A stretch of 64,000 nt of DNA from Mycetocola zhujimingii (GCF_003065425.1 NZ_CP026949.1:1736001-1800000); one strand, 5' to 3'. Counted from the stretch's first letter, positions 18,065 through 26,907 are shown. Notes: generated by a model from the sequence alone, not told the origin. Numbers and translations are program-made.

Positions 18065-18739
18065 GTGAATGAGTTCCTCACCTGGCTGCTCGACCTCGTG
18101 CAAAGCGTTGACCCCGTCCTTCGCACGGTTCTCGCGGGCACCGCGATCCTGCTCGAAACCAGCGTGCTCGTCGGTCTCATTGTTCCCGGCGACACCGTCG
18201 TCATTGTGTCGAGCACGGCGGTCGAGAGCCCTGCCCAGTTCGTTGGGCTGATCGCCGCCGTACTGATCGGCTCGATCGTCGGCGAGTCCATCGGCTTCGC
18301 ACTCGGACGATTCTTCGGACCCCGGATCCGGGCGAGCCGCCTCGGCAGGAAGATCGGCGATCGCCACTGGGTCCGGGCGGAAAACTATCTCGACAGGCGA
18401 GGGGGCATCGCCGTCTTTATTTCACGATTCCTTCCTGTACTGCACTCGCTCATCCCCCTCACGGTCGGGATGAGTTCCATGTCGTATCGCCGATTCATCA
18501 GCTGGACCATCCCCGCCTGCCTGTTGTGGTCGATCGCCTACGTCTCGGTCGGTTCGGCGGCGGCCGGCACCTACAGGCAACTCGCTGACCAGCTGCACTA
18601 CGCCGGCTACATCTTCGTGGCGATTATCGGGGCGTTCCTGGTCGTGGCATACCTCGTCAAGCGAGTTCTGAAACGCTCGGAAGAGCGCCACATGAACCGC
18701 CCGGGTGACGGTGACCCAGCAACACCCGAAAGCGACTGA
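18065..18739 (+). CDS. DedA-family membrane protein
   Basis: 224 residues. DedA proteins are transporters or scramblases of lipid or undecaprenyl-phosphate type that support envelope homeostasis. Visible features: N-terminal hydrophobic region with ETSVLVGLIVPGDTVVIV, then the family signature FISRFLPVLHSLIPLTVGMS with its conserved arginine and proline, and two C-terminal TM segments. The tail (from about residue 205) is charged and polar. It lies 19 bases after the M56 peptidase gene and just before an App1-type phosphatase gene on the same strand. Substrate is not evident. Confidence 0.9.
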   Translation: MNEFLTWLLDLVQSVDPVLRTVLAGTAILLETSVLVGLIVPGDTVVIVSSTAVESPAQFVGLIAAVLIGSIVGESIGFALGRFFGPRIRASRLGRKIGDRHWVRAENYLDRRGGIAVFISRFLPVLHSLIPLTVGMSSMSYRRFISWTIPACLLWSIAYVSVGSAAAGTYRQLADQLHYAGYIFVAIIGAFLVVAYLVKRVLKRSEERHMNRPGDGDPATPESD

Positions 18740-18775
18740 ACCGGTATGCGCACCAATGATCGCGGCCGGGCATGC

Positions 18776-18781
18776 CAGACT
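18776..18781 (+). promoter_or_regulatory. -10 box of the App1-domain gene
   Basis: CAGACT six bases before GTG 18788, preferred over the upstream ATG at 18746. Confidence 0.35.
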
Positions 18782-18787
18782 GATCGG

Positions 18788-19831
18788 GTGCACTCACTCA
18801 AAGAGCCCGGCAGGGCCACCCCCATGTCGGCTCTGAGGCTGCACCGGGCAGCGCGAATCGACGACGCGTTCCTGGACTGGAGGGCCCGCAGGGGCCGCCG
18901 TAACGGGCTGCAGGCCACGGTGATTCCATACACCGGCTACGGCTCAACCACCTGGGTCCGGGTTCTCGGGCGCGTCCTGCTGACCAAGCCTGAACTCGCG
19001 CAGACTGCGGCACCCGCTCAGCGCGTGCGCGGATGGCGGAGCTTCACGAGCATTCCGGTGGTCGCGGCACAGGTCACGGTCACCGTCGGCGACCAGACAC
19101 ACGTCGTACAGGCAGACCGGGGCGGTGTCGTCGACGCGAGGATCCCCGTCGACCTCGAGCCGGGATGGCAGCAGATCACACTGCAGACCGAGGACTCCCG
19201 ACCGGTTGTCGAAAACGTCTTTGTGGTTGCGCCGACTGTACGGTTCGGGGTCATCTCCGACATCGATGACACGGTCATGGTCACCGCGCTCCCCCGCCCG
19301 TTCGTCGCGGCCTGGAACACCTTTGTCCTCGACGAGCACGCGCGTACACCCGTACCCGGCATGGCCGTGCTCTTCGAACGCCTGTTACGTGACCATCAGG
19401 GTGCCCCCGTCATCTACCTGTCGACCGGCGCGTGGAACGTGGCTCCGACGCTCTCCCGCTTCCTGACCAGGCACCTGTACCCGACCGGAGCATTGCTCCT
19501 CACCGACTGGGGTCCGACAGCCGACCGCATCTTCAGGAGCGGGCAGGCGCACAAGGCGGACAATCTCCGCCGGCTCGCCAAGGAATTCCCCGACATCAAG
19601 TGGCTCCTCGTCGGAGACGACGGACAGCACGACGAAGTTATCTACGGTGACTTCTCCAGCGAGCACCCGGAGAGCGTCGCTGCCGTCGCCATCCGCCAGC
19701 TGTCACCAAGCCAGGCTGTTCTCGCCGGTGGTCGTTCCAAGCCAGAGGAACACGAGTCACGTGCCCCCTGGGTGTACTCACCGGATGGCGCGGGGCTCCT
19801 TGGTCAGCTCGAGGAACGCGGCCTGGCCTAA
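18788..19831 (+). CDS. App1-type phosphatase-domain protein (DUF2183)
   Basis: 347 residues from GTG 18788. The C-terminal half carries the App1 catalytic pattern: the HAD-like DIDDT in VISDIDDTVMVT near residue 156, YLSTGAWN, and HKADNLRRLAKEFPDIKW with LLVGDDGQHD. Yeast App1 is a phosphatidate phosphatase; bacterial members are little studied, so lipid phosphatase activity is an inference. The N-terminal half is a beta-rich domain (VRVLGRVLL to VENVFVVA). It has no signal peptide. Placement right after DedA fits a role in membrane lipid metabolism. An ATG at 18824 is another possible start. Confidence 0.82.
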   Translation: MHSLKEPGRATPMSALRLHRAARIDDAFLDWRARRGRRNGLQATVIPYTGYGSTTWVRVLGRVLLTKPELAQTAAPAQRVRGWRSFTSIPVVAAQVTVTVGDQTHVVQADRGGVVDARIPVDLEPGWQQITLQTEDSRPVVENVFVVAPTVRFGVISDIDDTVMVTALPRPFVAAWNTFVLDEHARTPVPGMAVLFERLLRDHQGAPVIYLSTGAWNVAPTLSRFLTRHLYPTGALLLTDWGPTADRIFRSGQAHKADNLRRLAKEFPDIKWLLVGDDGQHDEVIYGDFSSEHPESVAAVAIRQLSPSQAVLAGGRSKPEEHESRAPWVYSPDGAGLLGQLEERGLA

Positions 19832-19867
19832 CTGGCCCAGCTCTCCGACAGCCTCAGCTCAGCGGGA

Positions 19868-20581
19868 CTACAGTTCGACAGAATCGAGTTCGATGGGCTC
19901 GACGAGCTCCGGACCGTCGTTCCTGACACTGTTGACCGCCTTCGAGACCGGGTGATATCCCAGCTCGTGCGCCACGTCGAACGATGATTCGTCGAGAAGC
20001 GTGAGCAGCTCGCCCGGCGCGAGTTCGCTTCCGAGCCAGGCGTCGAATCGGTCGGGTGTCAGGCACGCGGGCATCCGATCGTGCACCTCACCGGGAGCGA
20101 CGTGGGCGTCGCGGGTAATGATCGCCATCGACAACCGCCAGTAATCGGGGTCGCCCTGGTCTTTCGACCGGTCGGGCCACGCACGGATGATGCCGGCCAT
20201 CGCGAGGTCGGATTTCTCGCCCGAGATGAAGTACGGCTGTTTGCCACCGTTCTGAAGCTGCCATTCGTAGTATCCGGATGCCGGCACGATGCATCGGTGA
20301 GACGCGAACGCACTCTTGAAGAGGCCGTTGGTGGCGACCGTTTCGATGCGAGCGTTGATGATCGGCTTTCCGCCTCCAAAGGTCGGAGACGACGGCGACA
20401 CGATTCCCCACCTGACGAGGTCGAGTTCTCGCTCGCCGCTCCGCTCGCGGACGACGGGAACCGAATCGGTGGGAGCGACGTTCCAGGAGGGCCGCCACTC
20501 GGGCGCAGGCCTGCCCGTCGTTGTCATGAACTCACGAATGAGATCGTCGGTGTCTTTGTTCATCGCAAATCGTCCGCACAT
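19868..20581 (-). CDS. yedK: SOS response-associated peptidase, HMCES/YedK family
   Basis: 237 residues. The family caps abasic sites in single-stranded DNA by a covalent bond through Cys2. The protein starts MCGRFAMN, so the mature N-terminal cysteine is present. The other active-site residues are visible: Asn in INARIET, Glu in SGYYEWQ and His in VHDRMPA. Length is normal. The start is fixed by the required MCGRF and by CACAAT six bases upstream. It converges with the App1-type gene, with 36 bases between. Confidence 0.95.
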   Translation of the reverse strand: MCGRFAMNKDTDDLIREFMTTTGRPAPEWRPSWNVAPTDSVPVVRERSGERELDLVRWGIVSPSSPTFGGGKPIINARIETVATNGLFKSAFASHRCIVPASGYYEWQLQNGGKQPYFISGEKSDLAMAGIIRAWPDRSKDQGDPDYWRLSMAIITRDAHVAPGEVHDRMPACLTPDRFDAWLGSELAPGELLTLLDESSFDVAHELGYHPVSKAVNSVRNDGPELVEPIELDSVEL

Positions 20582-20587
20582 GATCCC

Positions 20588-20593
20588 ATTGTG
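20588..20593 (-). promoter_or_regulatory. -10 box of the HMCES/YedK gene
   Basis: CACAAT on the minus strand six bases before ATG 20581; leaderless start. Confidence 0.4.
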
Positions 20594-20658
20594 ACCCAGG
20601 CGACCGACAGCATGGTTATGTCCGGGCAGGGCCGGTCCCCGGTATCGCCGAGGTAGGC

Positions 20659-20664
20659 GAGAAT
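20659..20664 (+). promoter_or_regulatory. -10 box of the AlkZ-like gene
   Basis: GAGAAT six bases before ATG 20671. It is back to back with the yedK promoter, about 65 bp away. Confidence 0.4.
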
Positions 20665-20670
20665 CGGAGT

Positions 20671-21798
20671 ATGGGACGTTCGTGGAAGCAGTCGGATATC
20701 GCGCGGCTGCGTCTGCACGCCCAGGAGATCCTCACAGCGGCCGAACGGGATCCCGCCGCCGCTGTCGACGCCATGACGGCGATGCAGGGGCAGGACCTGC
20801 CCGGCACTCTCTGGGCGATCGGCCTTCGCACCGGCGCACGCACAGAGGCGGATGTGCGCGATGCCTTTGACACGGGCGCCATCGTCCGGAGCTGGCCCAT
20901 GCGCGGCACCCTCCACGCACTCACCCCCGGCACCCTCCGGATGATCCTCCCCCTGTCTCGTGACCGGCTGGTGACCTCGCTCCGTGCCCGCCACCGCGAA
21001 CTCGGTATCACTGCCTCCGACATCGCGGACGCCGCGCGGGCAGCGGAGGCCGGACTGTCCACCGGGTCCGGCCGGCTTTCCCGCACCGAGCTGTTCGCCG
21101 TGTTCGAAGCTGCCGGCCAGCCGACCGCCGGCCAGCGCGGCAGCCACGTCGCGTTCATGCTCGCGCAGTCCGGACTGCTCTGTCTTGGCCCGTTCATCGG
21201 TAAGGAACAGGCGTTCGTCCTGCTCGACGATTGGGCGCCCATGACCACAACAGTCCCGGACCGCGACGAGGCACTCGCTACCGTGGCTCTCCGCTACTTC
21301 CGGTCGCACGGACCGGCGACCGTCGCCGATTTTGCGTGGTGGGCCCGCCTCACCCTGACCGATGCACGTTCATCCGCTGCAGCCATCAGCGACCAGCTCA
21401 GCGTCATCGATGTTGACGGCACCGACTATTTCGTGGCGCCCGAGGTCATCGAGAACACACCGCTTGCGAAGCCTTCGGTACGCGTGCTCCCCGGCTTCGA
21501 TGAACTCCTGCTCGGCTACACCGATCGTTCCGCGGTCCTGGATCCTCGCCACTCCGCGCTCATCGTTCCCGGCAACAACGGTGTCTTCAAGGCCACCGTT
21601 GTCGTCAACGGTCACGTCGTCGGCACCTGGCTGCGTCGCGACAGGGCGAAGGCGGTCGATGTCACAGCGCAGCTCTTCCAGCAGCTGTCACCGACCCAGG
21701 AGCGCGACCTGGTCGCTGCCTTCGAGCAGTACGGAACCTTCCGTGGCAAACCTGTCGAACTGAAAGTGGTCTCGCTCGAGACCAGCGGTGCCCACTGA
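20671..21798 (+). CDS. Winged-helix DNA-binding protein, HTH_42/AlkZ-like
   Basis: 375 residues of the HTH_42 superfamily, which includes the DNA glycosylases AlkZ and YcaQ/AlkX that unhook interstrand crosslinks or bulky alkyl adducts. Near the N-terminus is AMQGQD, giving Gln39-Gly40-Gln41. AlkZ has a catalytic QxQ motif at about this place, while AlkX has QxD. Other family features are SWPMRGTLHAL and the C-terminal LPGFDELLLGYTDRS. Many genomic homologues are listed only as winged-helix proteins, so glycosylase activity is an inference. Its stop overlaps the start of the FUSC-type exporter gene, a close pairing of possible repair and export. Confidence 0.82.
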   Translation: MGRSWKQSDIARLRLHAQEILTAAERDPAAAVDAMTAMQGQDLPGTLWAIGLRTGARTEADVRDAFDTGAIVRSWPMRGTLHALTPGTLRMILPLSRDRLVTSLRARHRELGITASDIADAARAAEAGLSTGSGRLSRTELFAVFEAAGQPTAGQRGSHVAFMLAQSGLLCLGPFIGKEQAFVLLDDWAPMTTTVPDRDEALATVALRYFRSHGPATVADFAWWARLTLTDARSSAAAISDQLSVIDVDGTDYFVAPEVIENTPLAKPSVRVLPGFDELLLGYTDRSAVLDPRHSALIVPGNNGVFKATVVVNGHVVGTWLRRDRAKAVDVTAQLFQQLSPTQERDLVAAFEQYGTFRGKPVELKVVSLETSGAH

Positions 21799-22856
21799 TG
21801 CGATTCTTCCGCCTGCCAGCGGCTCTCTCCTCGAGCCGATTGCGCACCGCAAGCCGGGTTCCGCTGCTGCAGGTCGTGAAGACCTCGGTGGCAACGGTGG
21901 CCGCGTGGTTCGTGGCCATCCTGGTACTGCCGTCCGAATTGCCGATCTTCGCGGCGATTGCTGCATTGCTCGTCGTGCAGCCGAGCGTCAACCAGTCGTT
22001 CGGTAAAGCGATCGAGCGCAGCGTCGGCGTGATCGCCGGCGTCATCATCGCCTCGCTCATCGGCCTGCTCTTCAGTGGCCAGACCTGGGTGATCCTCATC
22101 GCCATCGTGGTCTCCATCTTGTTCGGCTGGGTCTTCCGCCTCACCCCGGGCTCGGCGAACCAGATTCCGATCAGCGCGATGCTTGTCCTCGCGATTGGCG
22201 CAGCCACCCCGGGGTACGCCATCGACCGGATCATCGAAACGCTCATCGGGGCAGCCCTCGGCGTCATCATCAACGTCCTCATCGTTCCTCCGGTCGCGCT
22301 CGGGCCAGCCGAACGCGATGTGACGCTCCTCACCGGTGAACTGGCGTCGAGTCTTGAGCGCCTCGCCGCAGCCCTCGGCACGCCGCAGACGCAGCAGCAA
22401 CTCGACGCGCTCATGATCCAGGCCAGGCTCCTGCGTCCGATGCGGGAATCCGCTGAGGCATCCGTTCGCCAGGGTGAAGAGTCGCTCACGCTCAACCCGC
22501 GGCAGACTGCGCACCGCACCCGCCTCGAAGACATTCATCGACTGCTCGACAGGCTCTCGCCGATCGTGACGCGCGTCATCGGGATGACGCGGGCCTTCCA
22601 CGATCACTATGACGCGTCGCTCGTCGAAGAGCCGTCACTGCAGTCAATCGCCATCCAGCTCCGCAGGGCGGCACACGATCTCCGACTCCTCACGCGAACC
22701 ACTGAAGCGCCGGATGCCGAACCGTCGGTGGACGAGGTCCCCGCACTGACAGCGCCGCTTCGTCTCATCCGCCCTGAACCTGAGCACTGGATGCTGTTCG
22801 GCTCGCTGATGGAGGACCTGCGTCGGATCCGCGAGGAGATCGTCGGCAGCGAGTAG
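21798..22856 (+). CDS. FUSC/aromatic acid exporter family membrane protein
   Basis: 352 residues. An N-terminal membrane domain of about six segments (residues about 25-165) is followed by a long helical cytoplasmic domain from about 170 to the end. This resembles one half of the FUSC/AaeB-type efflux proteins for aromatic acids. The family is recognised from VVQPSVNQSFGKAIERSVGV and the hydrophobic repeat. The ATG shares bases with the preceding TGA (TGATG), so it is translationally coupled to the AlkZ-like gene. The exported compound is unknown. It converges with the NagZ-like gene. Confidence 0.82.
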   Translation: MRFFRLPAALSSSRLRTASRVPLLQVVKTSVATVAAWFVAILVLPSELPIFAAIAALLVVQPSVNQSFGKAIERSVGVIAGVIIASLIGLLFSGQTWVILIAIVVSILFGWVFRLTPGSANQIPISAMLVLAIGAATPGYAIDRIIETLIGAALGVIINVLIVPPVALGPAERDVTLLTGELASSLERLAAALGTPQTQQQLDALMIQARLLRPMRESAEASVRQGEESLTLNPRQTAHRTRLEDIHRLLDRLSPIVTRVIGMTRAFHDHYDASLVEEPSLQSIAIQLRRAAHDLRLLTRTTEAPDAEPSVDEVPALTAPLRLIRPEPEHWMLFGSLMEDLRRIREEIVGSE

Positions 22857-22869
22857 GACGCGCTCTGGC

Positions 22870-23925
22870 TTAGCTGATACCCCGAGGCTCCGCGAGCCGA
22901 GCCCGCAGGGTGAGCAGCGTGAGCGCCGCAGCGTCGACGTGCTCCATCGAGAGCCTTCCGGCGTCAACGGCGTCGCTGACCGCCTCCACCAGGCGCGCGG
23001 CATCGGTGCGGACTTGCTCAGGGTCCCCGCGGAGCACGTAGAGCAGCATTGTCGCCCCGGCAGCGAGGGCGCGAACGGCGTTCTCGGCGGCGTCCCGGTA
23101 CTCAGGCACTCCGCTATCCCCCAGCATGAGCATGTCGTCGGTGATGATGACCCCCTCGAAGCCCAGCCGCTCGCGGAGTATCACGTGGCACGCGCGGGAC
23201 AGTGTGGCGGGCTGGTCGTCCACCGTCGAATACCTGAGGTGACCCATCATCACGAAGTCGGCACCGGCGAGGATGCCGGAACGGAACGGAGCGGCATCCG
23301 TCTCCTCCCACGTCGCGAGATCGACGGCGGTCTCGGGGATCGAGGAGTGCGAGTCACCCGGCGTTCTGCCGTGGCCGGGGAAATGCTTGAGCGTGGAGAA
23401 CACGCGCCCGCTCTCCCCCGTGACCGCCGCGCTCACACGCTCAGCGGCCTCGGCGGCGGTTGTTCCGAGCACCCTGTCATTCATGAACGATCCGGGATCG
23501 TCGGTGACGTCGGCGACGACGCCGAAGTTGACGGAGATACCGGCTTCGGCGAGCAGTGCTGAGCGGGCAGCGAAGGCCTCCCTCGTCTCCTCAGGATCGC
23601 GGTGCCTGAGGGTGACCGCAGAGGCAAAGCGGTCGTCAGCAATGCGCCGAACCCGACCACCTTCCTGGTCGATTCCGATGAGCGGAGGAAGGTCCTCGTC
23701 CCCTCCCGCGTGGCGGGCGAGCGAGGCAACGTCCGCCAGGCCCGCGCCGATGTTGTCCGGCATGAAGATCATGCCGCCCGGCTGGGTGTCGGCGACGAAC
23801 GAGCGCAGTGCGCCCTCGTCCGTCCCAGGCAGGTGCAGCATGAACAGGCTCGCGATCCTGCGGGCTCGCGACATCCCGGCCAGCCGCTCTTCCGCGGCTT
23901 TCACCGGGCCGGCATCCGCACTCAT
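22870..23925 (-). CDS. Glycoside hydrolase family 3, NagZ-like
   Basis: 351 residues, a single GH3 TIM-barrel domain with no second domain, as in NagZ beta-N-acetylglucosaminidases of cell-wall recycling. Signature KHFPGHG is followed by the NagZ-type loop DSHSSIP; the nucleophile is the Asp in VIITDDMLM. No signal peptide is seen, so it probably acts in the cytoplasm. The ATG overlaps the stop of the upstream dehydrogenase by ATGA, so the two are co-translated. The link to peptidoglycan recycling follows from the family; nothing else in the window belongs to that pathway. Confidence 0.88.
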   Translation of the reverse strand: MSADAGPVKAAEERLAGMSRARRIASLFMLHLPGTDEGALRSFVADTQPGGMIFMPDNIGAGLADVASLARHAGGDEDLPPLIGIDQEGGRVRRIADDRFASAVTLRHRDPEETREAFAARSALLAEAGISVNFGVVADVTDDPGSFMNDRVLGTTAAEAAERVSAAVTGESGRVFSTLKHFPGHGRTPGDSHSSIPETAVDLATWEETDAAPFRSGILAGADFVMMGHLRYSTVDDQPATLSRACHVILRERLGFEGVIITDDMLMLGDSGVPEYRDAAENAVRALAAGATMLLYVLRGDPEQVRTDAARLVEAVSDAVDAGRLSMEHVDAAALTLLTLRARLAEPRGIS

Positions 23926-24968
23926 CGGGCGTCAGGCCTGATGATGGTCACACCGGCGGGACTCTGCCCCTGACTCATCGCGAGCATCGCCGCAGGCACC
24001 TCGTCGAGGCCGATGGTCCGCGTGACGAGATCCTGGGGCCGGAGCCGACCTGACGCGACCAGCTCGAGCATCCCGGGGTACTCCGCCGCGCTCATCCCGT
24101 GGCTGCCCATGATCGTGAGCTCACCGGCGATCACGTCGGCCATCGGGATCCGGGGCGGCTGTGCGAACAGCCCCACCTGCACGTGCCGACCACGCCGCGC
24201 GAGCGACCGGATCGCAATGCCCGTTGTGTGTTCGCGGCCGATGGCCTCGAGCGACACCTGCGCGCCGTCGCCCGTCAGTTCCTTCACTCGAGCAATCACC
24301 TCCGTGTCGCTGAGCCCGGTGCTGTTCACCGCGTCTTCGGCGCCCGCTGCCTCCGCGACGTCGAGAGCAGCACCGGAGATGTCGACGGCCACCACCCGAG
24401 CGCCCAGGGCGGCGCCGATCATCACGGCGCTGAGGCCGACACCGCCGCAACCGACAACAATGACCCACTCGCCCTCACGCACGGCGGCCTGCGTCGCGAG
24501 GGCGCGATACGACGTCGCAAAACGGCAGCCCAGGATCGCGGCAGCGCCGACGTCGAGTGACTCGGGGACCTCGATCAGGTTGACGTCGGCCGACGTGATG
24601 GCGACGCGTTCGGCATACGAGCCCCAGTGGGTGAATCCCGGCTGGGTCTGATTCCGGCACACCTGCGCGTGGCCTGCACGGCATTCTGCGCAGGTGCCGC
24701 ACGCGCAGACAAACGGAACGGTGACGCGCTGTCCCGGCCTGAACCGCGAGACGGCACTCCCAACACTGACGATCCTGCCCACGAACTCGTGACCGGGCAC
24801 ATGCGGAAGCGAGACGCCGTCATCGTGCCCCTCCCACGCGTGGATGTCGCTCCGACACAGCCCGGTCGCCTCAACGGCAATAACAGCTCCGTCCGGGGTG
24901 GGCACCGGGTCCGGCACCTCCTCGACCGTAGGTTCGCGAAGAAAGGAGTCGTAGTACACGGCGCGCAT
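23922..24968 (-). CDS. Zinc-dependent alcohol dehydrogenase family protein
   Basis: 348 residues of the medium-chain dehydrogenase family. Catalytic-zinc region GLCRSDIHAWEG, signature GHEFVGRIVSVG, structural-zinc cysteines in CACGTCAECRAGHAQVC, and Rossmann motif VVGCGGVGLSAVM. It is distinct from the AdhP-type gene at 3533-4543. ATG 24968 is preceded six bases upstream by GATACT, so a leaderless start is likely. It is followed by the NagZ-like gene with a four-base overlap. The substrate is unknown; a sugar alcohol would suit the neighbour but is speculation. Confidence 0.88.
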   Translation of the reverse strand: MRAVYYDSFLREPTVEEVPDPVPTPDGAVIAVEATGLCRSDIHAWEGHDDGVSLPHVPGHEFVGRIVSVGSAVSRFRPGQRVTVPFVCACGTCAECRAGHAQVCRNQTQPGFTHWGSYAERVAITSADVNLIEVPESLDVGAAAILGCRFATSYRALATQAAVREGEWVIVVGCGGVGLSAVMIGAALGARVVAVDISGAALDVAEAAGAEDAVNSTGLSDTEVIARVKELTGDGAQVSLEAIGREHTTGIAIRSLARRGRHVQVGLFAQPPRIPMADVIAGELTIMGSHGMSAAEYPGMLELVASGRLRPQDLVTRTIGLDEVPAAMLAMSQGQSPAGVTIIRPDAR

Positions 24969-24974
24969 GTGGCA

Positions 24975-24980
24975 AGTATC
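24975..24980 (-). promoter_or_regulatory. -10 box of the dehydrogenase/NagZ-like pair
   Basis: GATACT on the minus strand, six bases before ATG 24968. Confidence 0.45.
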
Positions 24981-25053
24981 CCCCACCCGTGCTCGGCTAC
25001 GCTTGAACGAGCCGGATCAGGAGAGCCGGTTGCGGCTTGGCCGGAAGGACGGC

Positions 25054-25824
25054 ATGGACACGACGACCGAGACCGTCACTGAAATTATGCGATTCGTCGA
25101 CCTGGGCGGCGTGCTCGCCAACGCGATCCTCGGTGGAATCGCCGCACGATCGGCCCGGCTCGATATCGTCGGCTTCGTCATCCTCGCGGTGATGAGCGGG
25201 CTCGGTGGCGGAATCATTCGCGACACGCTGCTGCAGCAAGGACCGCCGGTAGCTCTGACCGACCCGGCCTACCTGGTCATCGCCATCGCCGGTGCGGTCA
25301 TCGCCTTCTTCGTCCCCTTCCGCGGGCAATGGTCCAATCGAACGCTCGTGTTGGTCGACGCACTCGCCGTCGGATTCTGGGCCGCCGCCGGCGCCCAGAA
25401 AACGCTCGACGCAGGACTCGGCTGGCTGCCCGCGATCGTGATGGGCATCATCACAGCGGTCGGCGGCGGTGCCGTTCGCGACATCCTGCTGCTCCGCATC
25501 CCTCGGATCTTCGGCGGGAACACCCTGTACGCGACCAGCGCGCTTGTGTCGAGCGTCGAAATGGTCGTGCTCTCAAAGCTCGGCATGCCGACCCTCGGTT
25601 CCGCGGTTGCGCTCACCAGCGGAGCCGTGCTCTCCCTCCTCGCCAGACGATTTGGCTGGACGCTTCCCACCGAGGCCCGCATACCGACCCCACGACTGGT
25701 GACCGAGTTCCGTCGGCGCCGGCGCACCGCCCGAGAGCGGCACAACCCGGATGCCACAGGCGCCGGCGCAGACCACGGGCAGGACGGCGAAGGGACTCTG
25801 GACAGCCCACCGGCCCGGTCATAG
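25054..25824 (+). CDS. TRIC-type cation channel family protein
   Basis: 256 residues. Two homologous three-helix halves carry the paired motifs GGGIIRDTLL and GGGAVRDILL, the hallmark of the TRIC/YadS family of trimeric potassium channels. About seven TM segments fill residues 10-200; a basic, disordered tail follows. The ATG at 25054 is preceded by GGAAGGA, which selects it over an upstream in-frame ATG at 24967. It is divergent from the dehydrogenase. Ion selectivity cannot be read from the sequence. Confidence 0.9.
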   Translation: MDTTTETVTEIMRFVDLGGVLANAILGGIAARSARLDIVGFVILAVMSGLGGGIIRDTLLQQGPPVALTDPAYLVIAIAGAVIAFFVPFRGQWSNRTLVLVDALAVGFWAAAGAQKTLDAGLGWLPAIVMGIITAVGGGAVRDILLLRIPRIFGGNTLYATSALVSSVEMVVLSKLGMPTLGSAVALTSGAVLSLLARRFGWTLPTEARIPTPRLVTEFRRRRRTARERHNPDATGAGADHGQDGEGTLDSPPARS

Positions 25825-25889
25825 CCTGAGACGGTCCGGGCGGGTGCCGCGAGACACGCGCCAGAGAAACCCCGGGAAAGAGTTTCAGC

Positions 25890-26480
25890 ATGGCCACGAT
25901 TCACGAGCACGAACCGCCCTATTCAGTGGGCTATCTCATCGGAAGCCTGGCGACGGCATCCATCAACAGGAAGCTCGCCGGTGCGCTTGTCGCTCTCGCT
26001 CCCCCCGAGCTTGAGATGCGGGAGATCCCGATCGGAAATCTGCCGCTGTACAGCTATGACTACGATGCGGATTACCCACAGGTGGGGCTCGACTTCAAAG
26101 CCGCCATCGCGAGTGTCGATGCCGTGCTCTTCGTCACGCCCGAATACAACCGGTCGATTCCTGGAGCGCTCAAGAATGCGATCGACTGGGCAAGCCGGCC
26201 GTGGGGTGACAACTCGTTCACGCACAAGCCCTCAGCGGTGATCGGAGGTTCGATCGGTGCGATCGGCACCGCCGTCGCGCAACAGCATCTCCGAAGCGTG
26301 CTCAGCTTCTGCAACTCGCCGCAGATGAACGCGCCCGAAGCGTACCTCCAGATCACTCCGGGGCTCATCGCTGAGGACGGCTCGATCACCAACGATGGCA
26401 CCACTCAGTTCCTGACCGAGTGGATGCACGACTTCTACGAGTTCATCACCCGGGTGCTGACCGTCGTTCCGCGGAGCTGA
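25890..26480 (+). CDS. NADPH-dependent FMN reductase family protein
   Basis: 196 residues with a flavodoxin-like fold. The family motif TPEYNRSIPGALKNAIDW lies near residue 85, with the phosphate-binding SLATASINRKLA at the N-terminus and GGSIGAIGT further on. Members reduce quinones, azo dyes or chromate with FMN and NAD(P)H. A GGGAAAGAG sequence upstream supports ATG 25890. It sits alone, 65 bases after the TRIC channel gene, and converges with the SEC-C protein gene. The physiological substrate is not known. Confidence 0.88.
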   Translation: MATIHEHEPPYSVGYLIGSLATASINRKLAGALVALAPPELEMREIPIGNLPLYSYDYDADYPQVGLDFKAAIASVDAVLFVTPEYNRSIPGALKNAIDWASRPWGDNSFTHKPSAVIGGSIGAIGTAVAQQHLRSVLSFCNSPQMNAPEAYLQITPGLIAEDGSITNDGTTQFLTEWMHDFYEFITRVLTVVPRS

Positions 26481-26487
26481 ACCTCGA

Positions 26488-26895
26488 TCAGTTGATTGCG
26501 TCCACGTAGAACCAGAGCCGGTTGTCCCGAACGAAGCGACTCACCTCGTGTTGCTCACTCCGGCCGTCGGCTCCCTTGGAGAAGGCCCGGAATTCGACGG
26601 TGCCTTCCGTGTCGAGGGGCCCGCCACGACGCCGATCCAGAATGTCGAGCCGATACCAGGTCAGGCCGGGATCGAGGTCGAGTTCGGCGGGCCGGGTCGA
26701 CGGATGCCACGTCTCGAGCAAGTAGCCGGCGTCGCCGACCGCGAAGGCCGAGAACCGGGAGCGCATGAGTGCCTCGGCCGTCGGTGCGAGGGCGGCACCA
26801 GAGTGGTACCGGCCGCAGCACGCGCCGTAGGTCTCACCGCTCAGGCAGGGACAGCGGTCATCGGCGGCAAGAGGGCTGGTTCCGGAAGAAGTCAC
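26488..26895 (-). CDS. YchJ-family SEC-C motif protein
   Basis: 135 residues from the GTG at 26895. The N-terminal SEC-C zinc motif is RCPCLSGETYGACCG, with four metal-binding cysteines, followed by the YchJ/UPF0225 domain (ALMRSRFSAFAVGDAGYLL, ETWHP). The function of the family is unknown. A longer frame to 27024 exists, but GATAAT lies exactly six bases before the GTG and the conserved part starts there, so the short form is preferred. Confidence 0.85.
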   Translation of the reverse strand: MTSSGTSPLAADDRCPCLSGETYGACCGRYHSGAALAPTAEALMRSRFSAFAVGDAGYLLETWHPSTRPAELDLDPGLTWYRLDILDRRRGGPLDTEGTVEFRAFSKGADGRSEQHEVSRFVRDNRLWFYVDAIN

Positions 26896-26901
26896 CCCAC
26901 A

Positions 26902-26907
26902 ATTATC
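26902..26907 (-). promoter_or_regulatory. -10 box of the SEC-C gene
   Basis: GATAAT on the minus strand six bases before GTG 26895. It moves the start 43 codons in from the longest frame. Confidence 0.5.
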
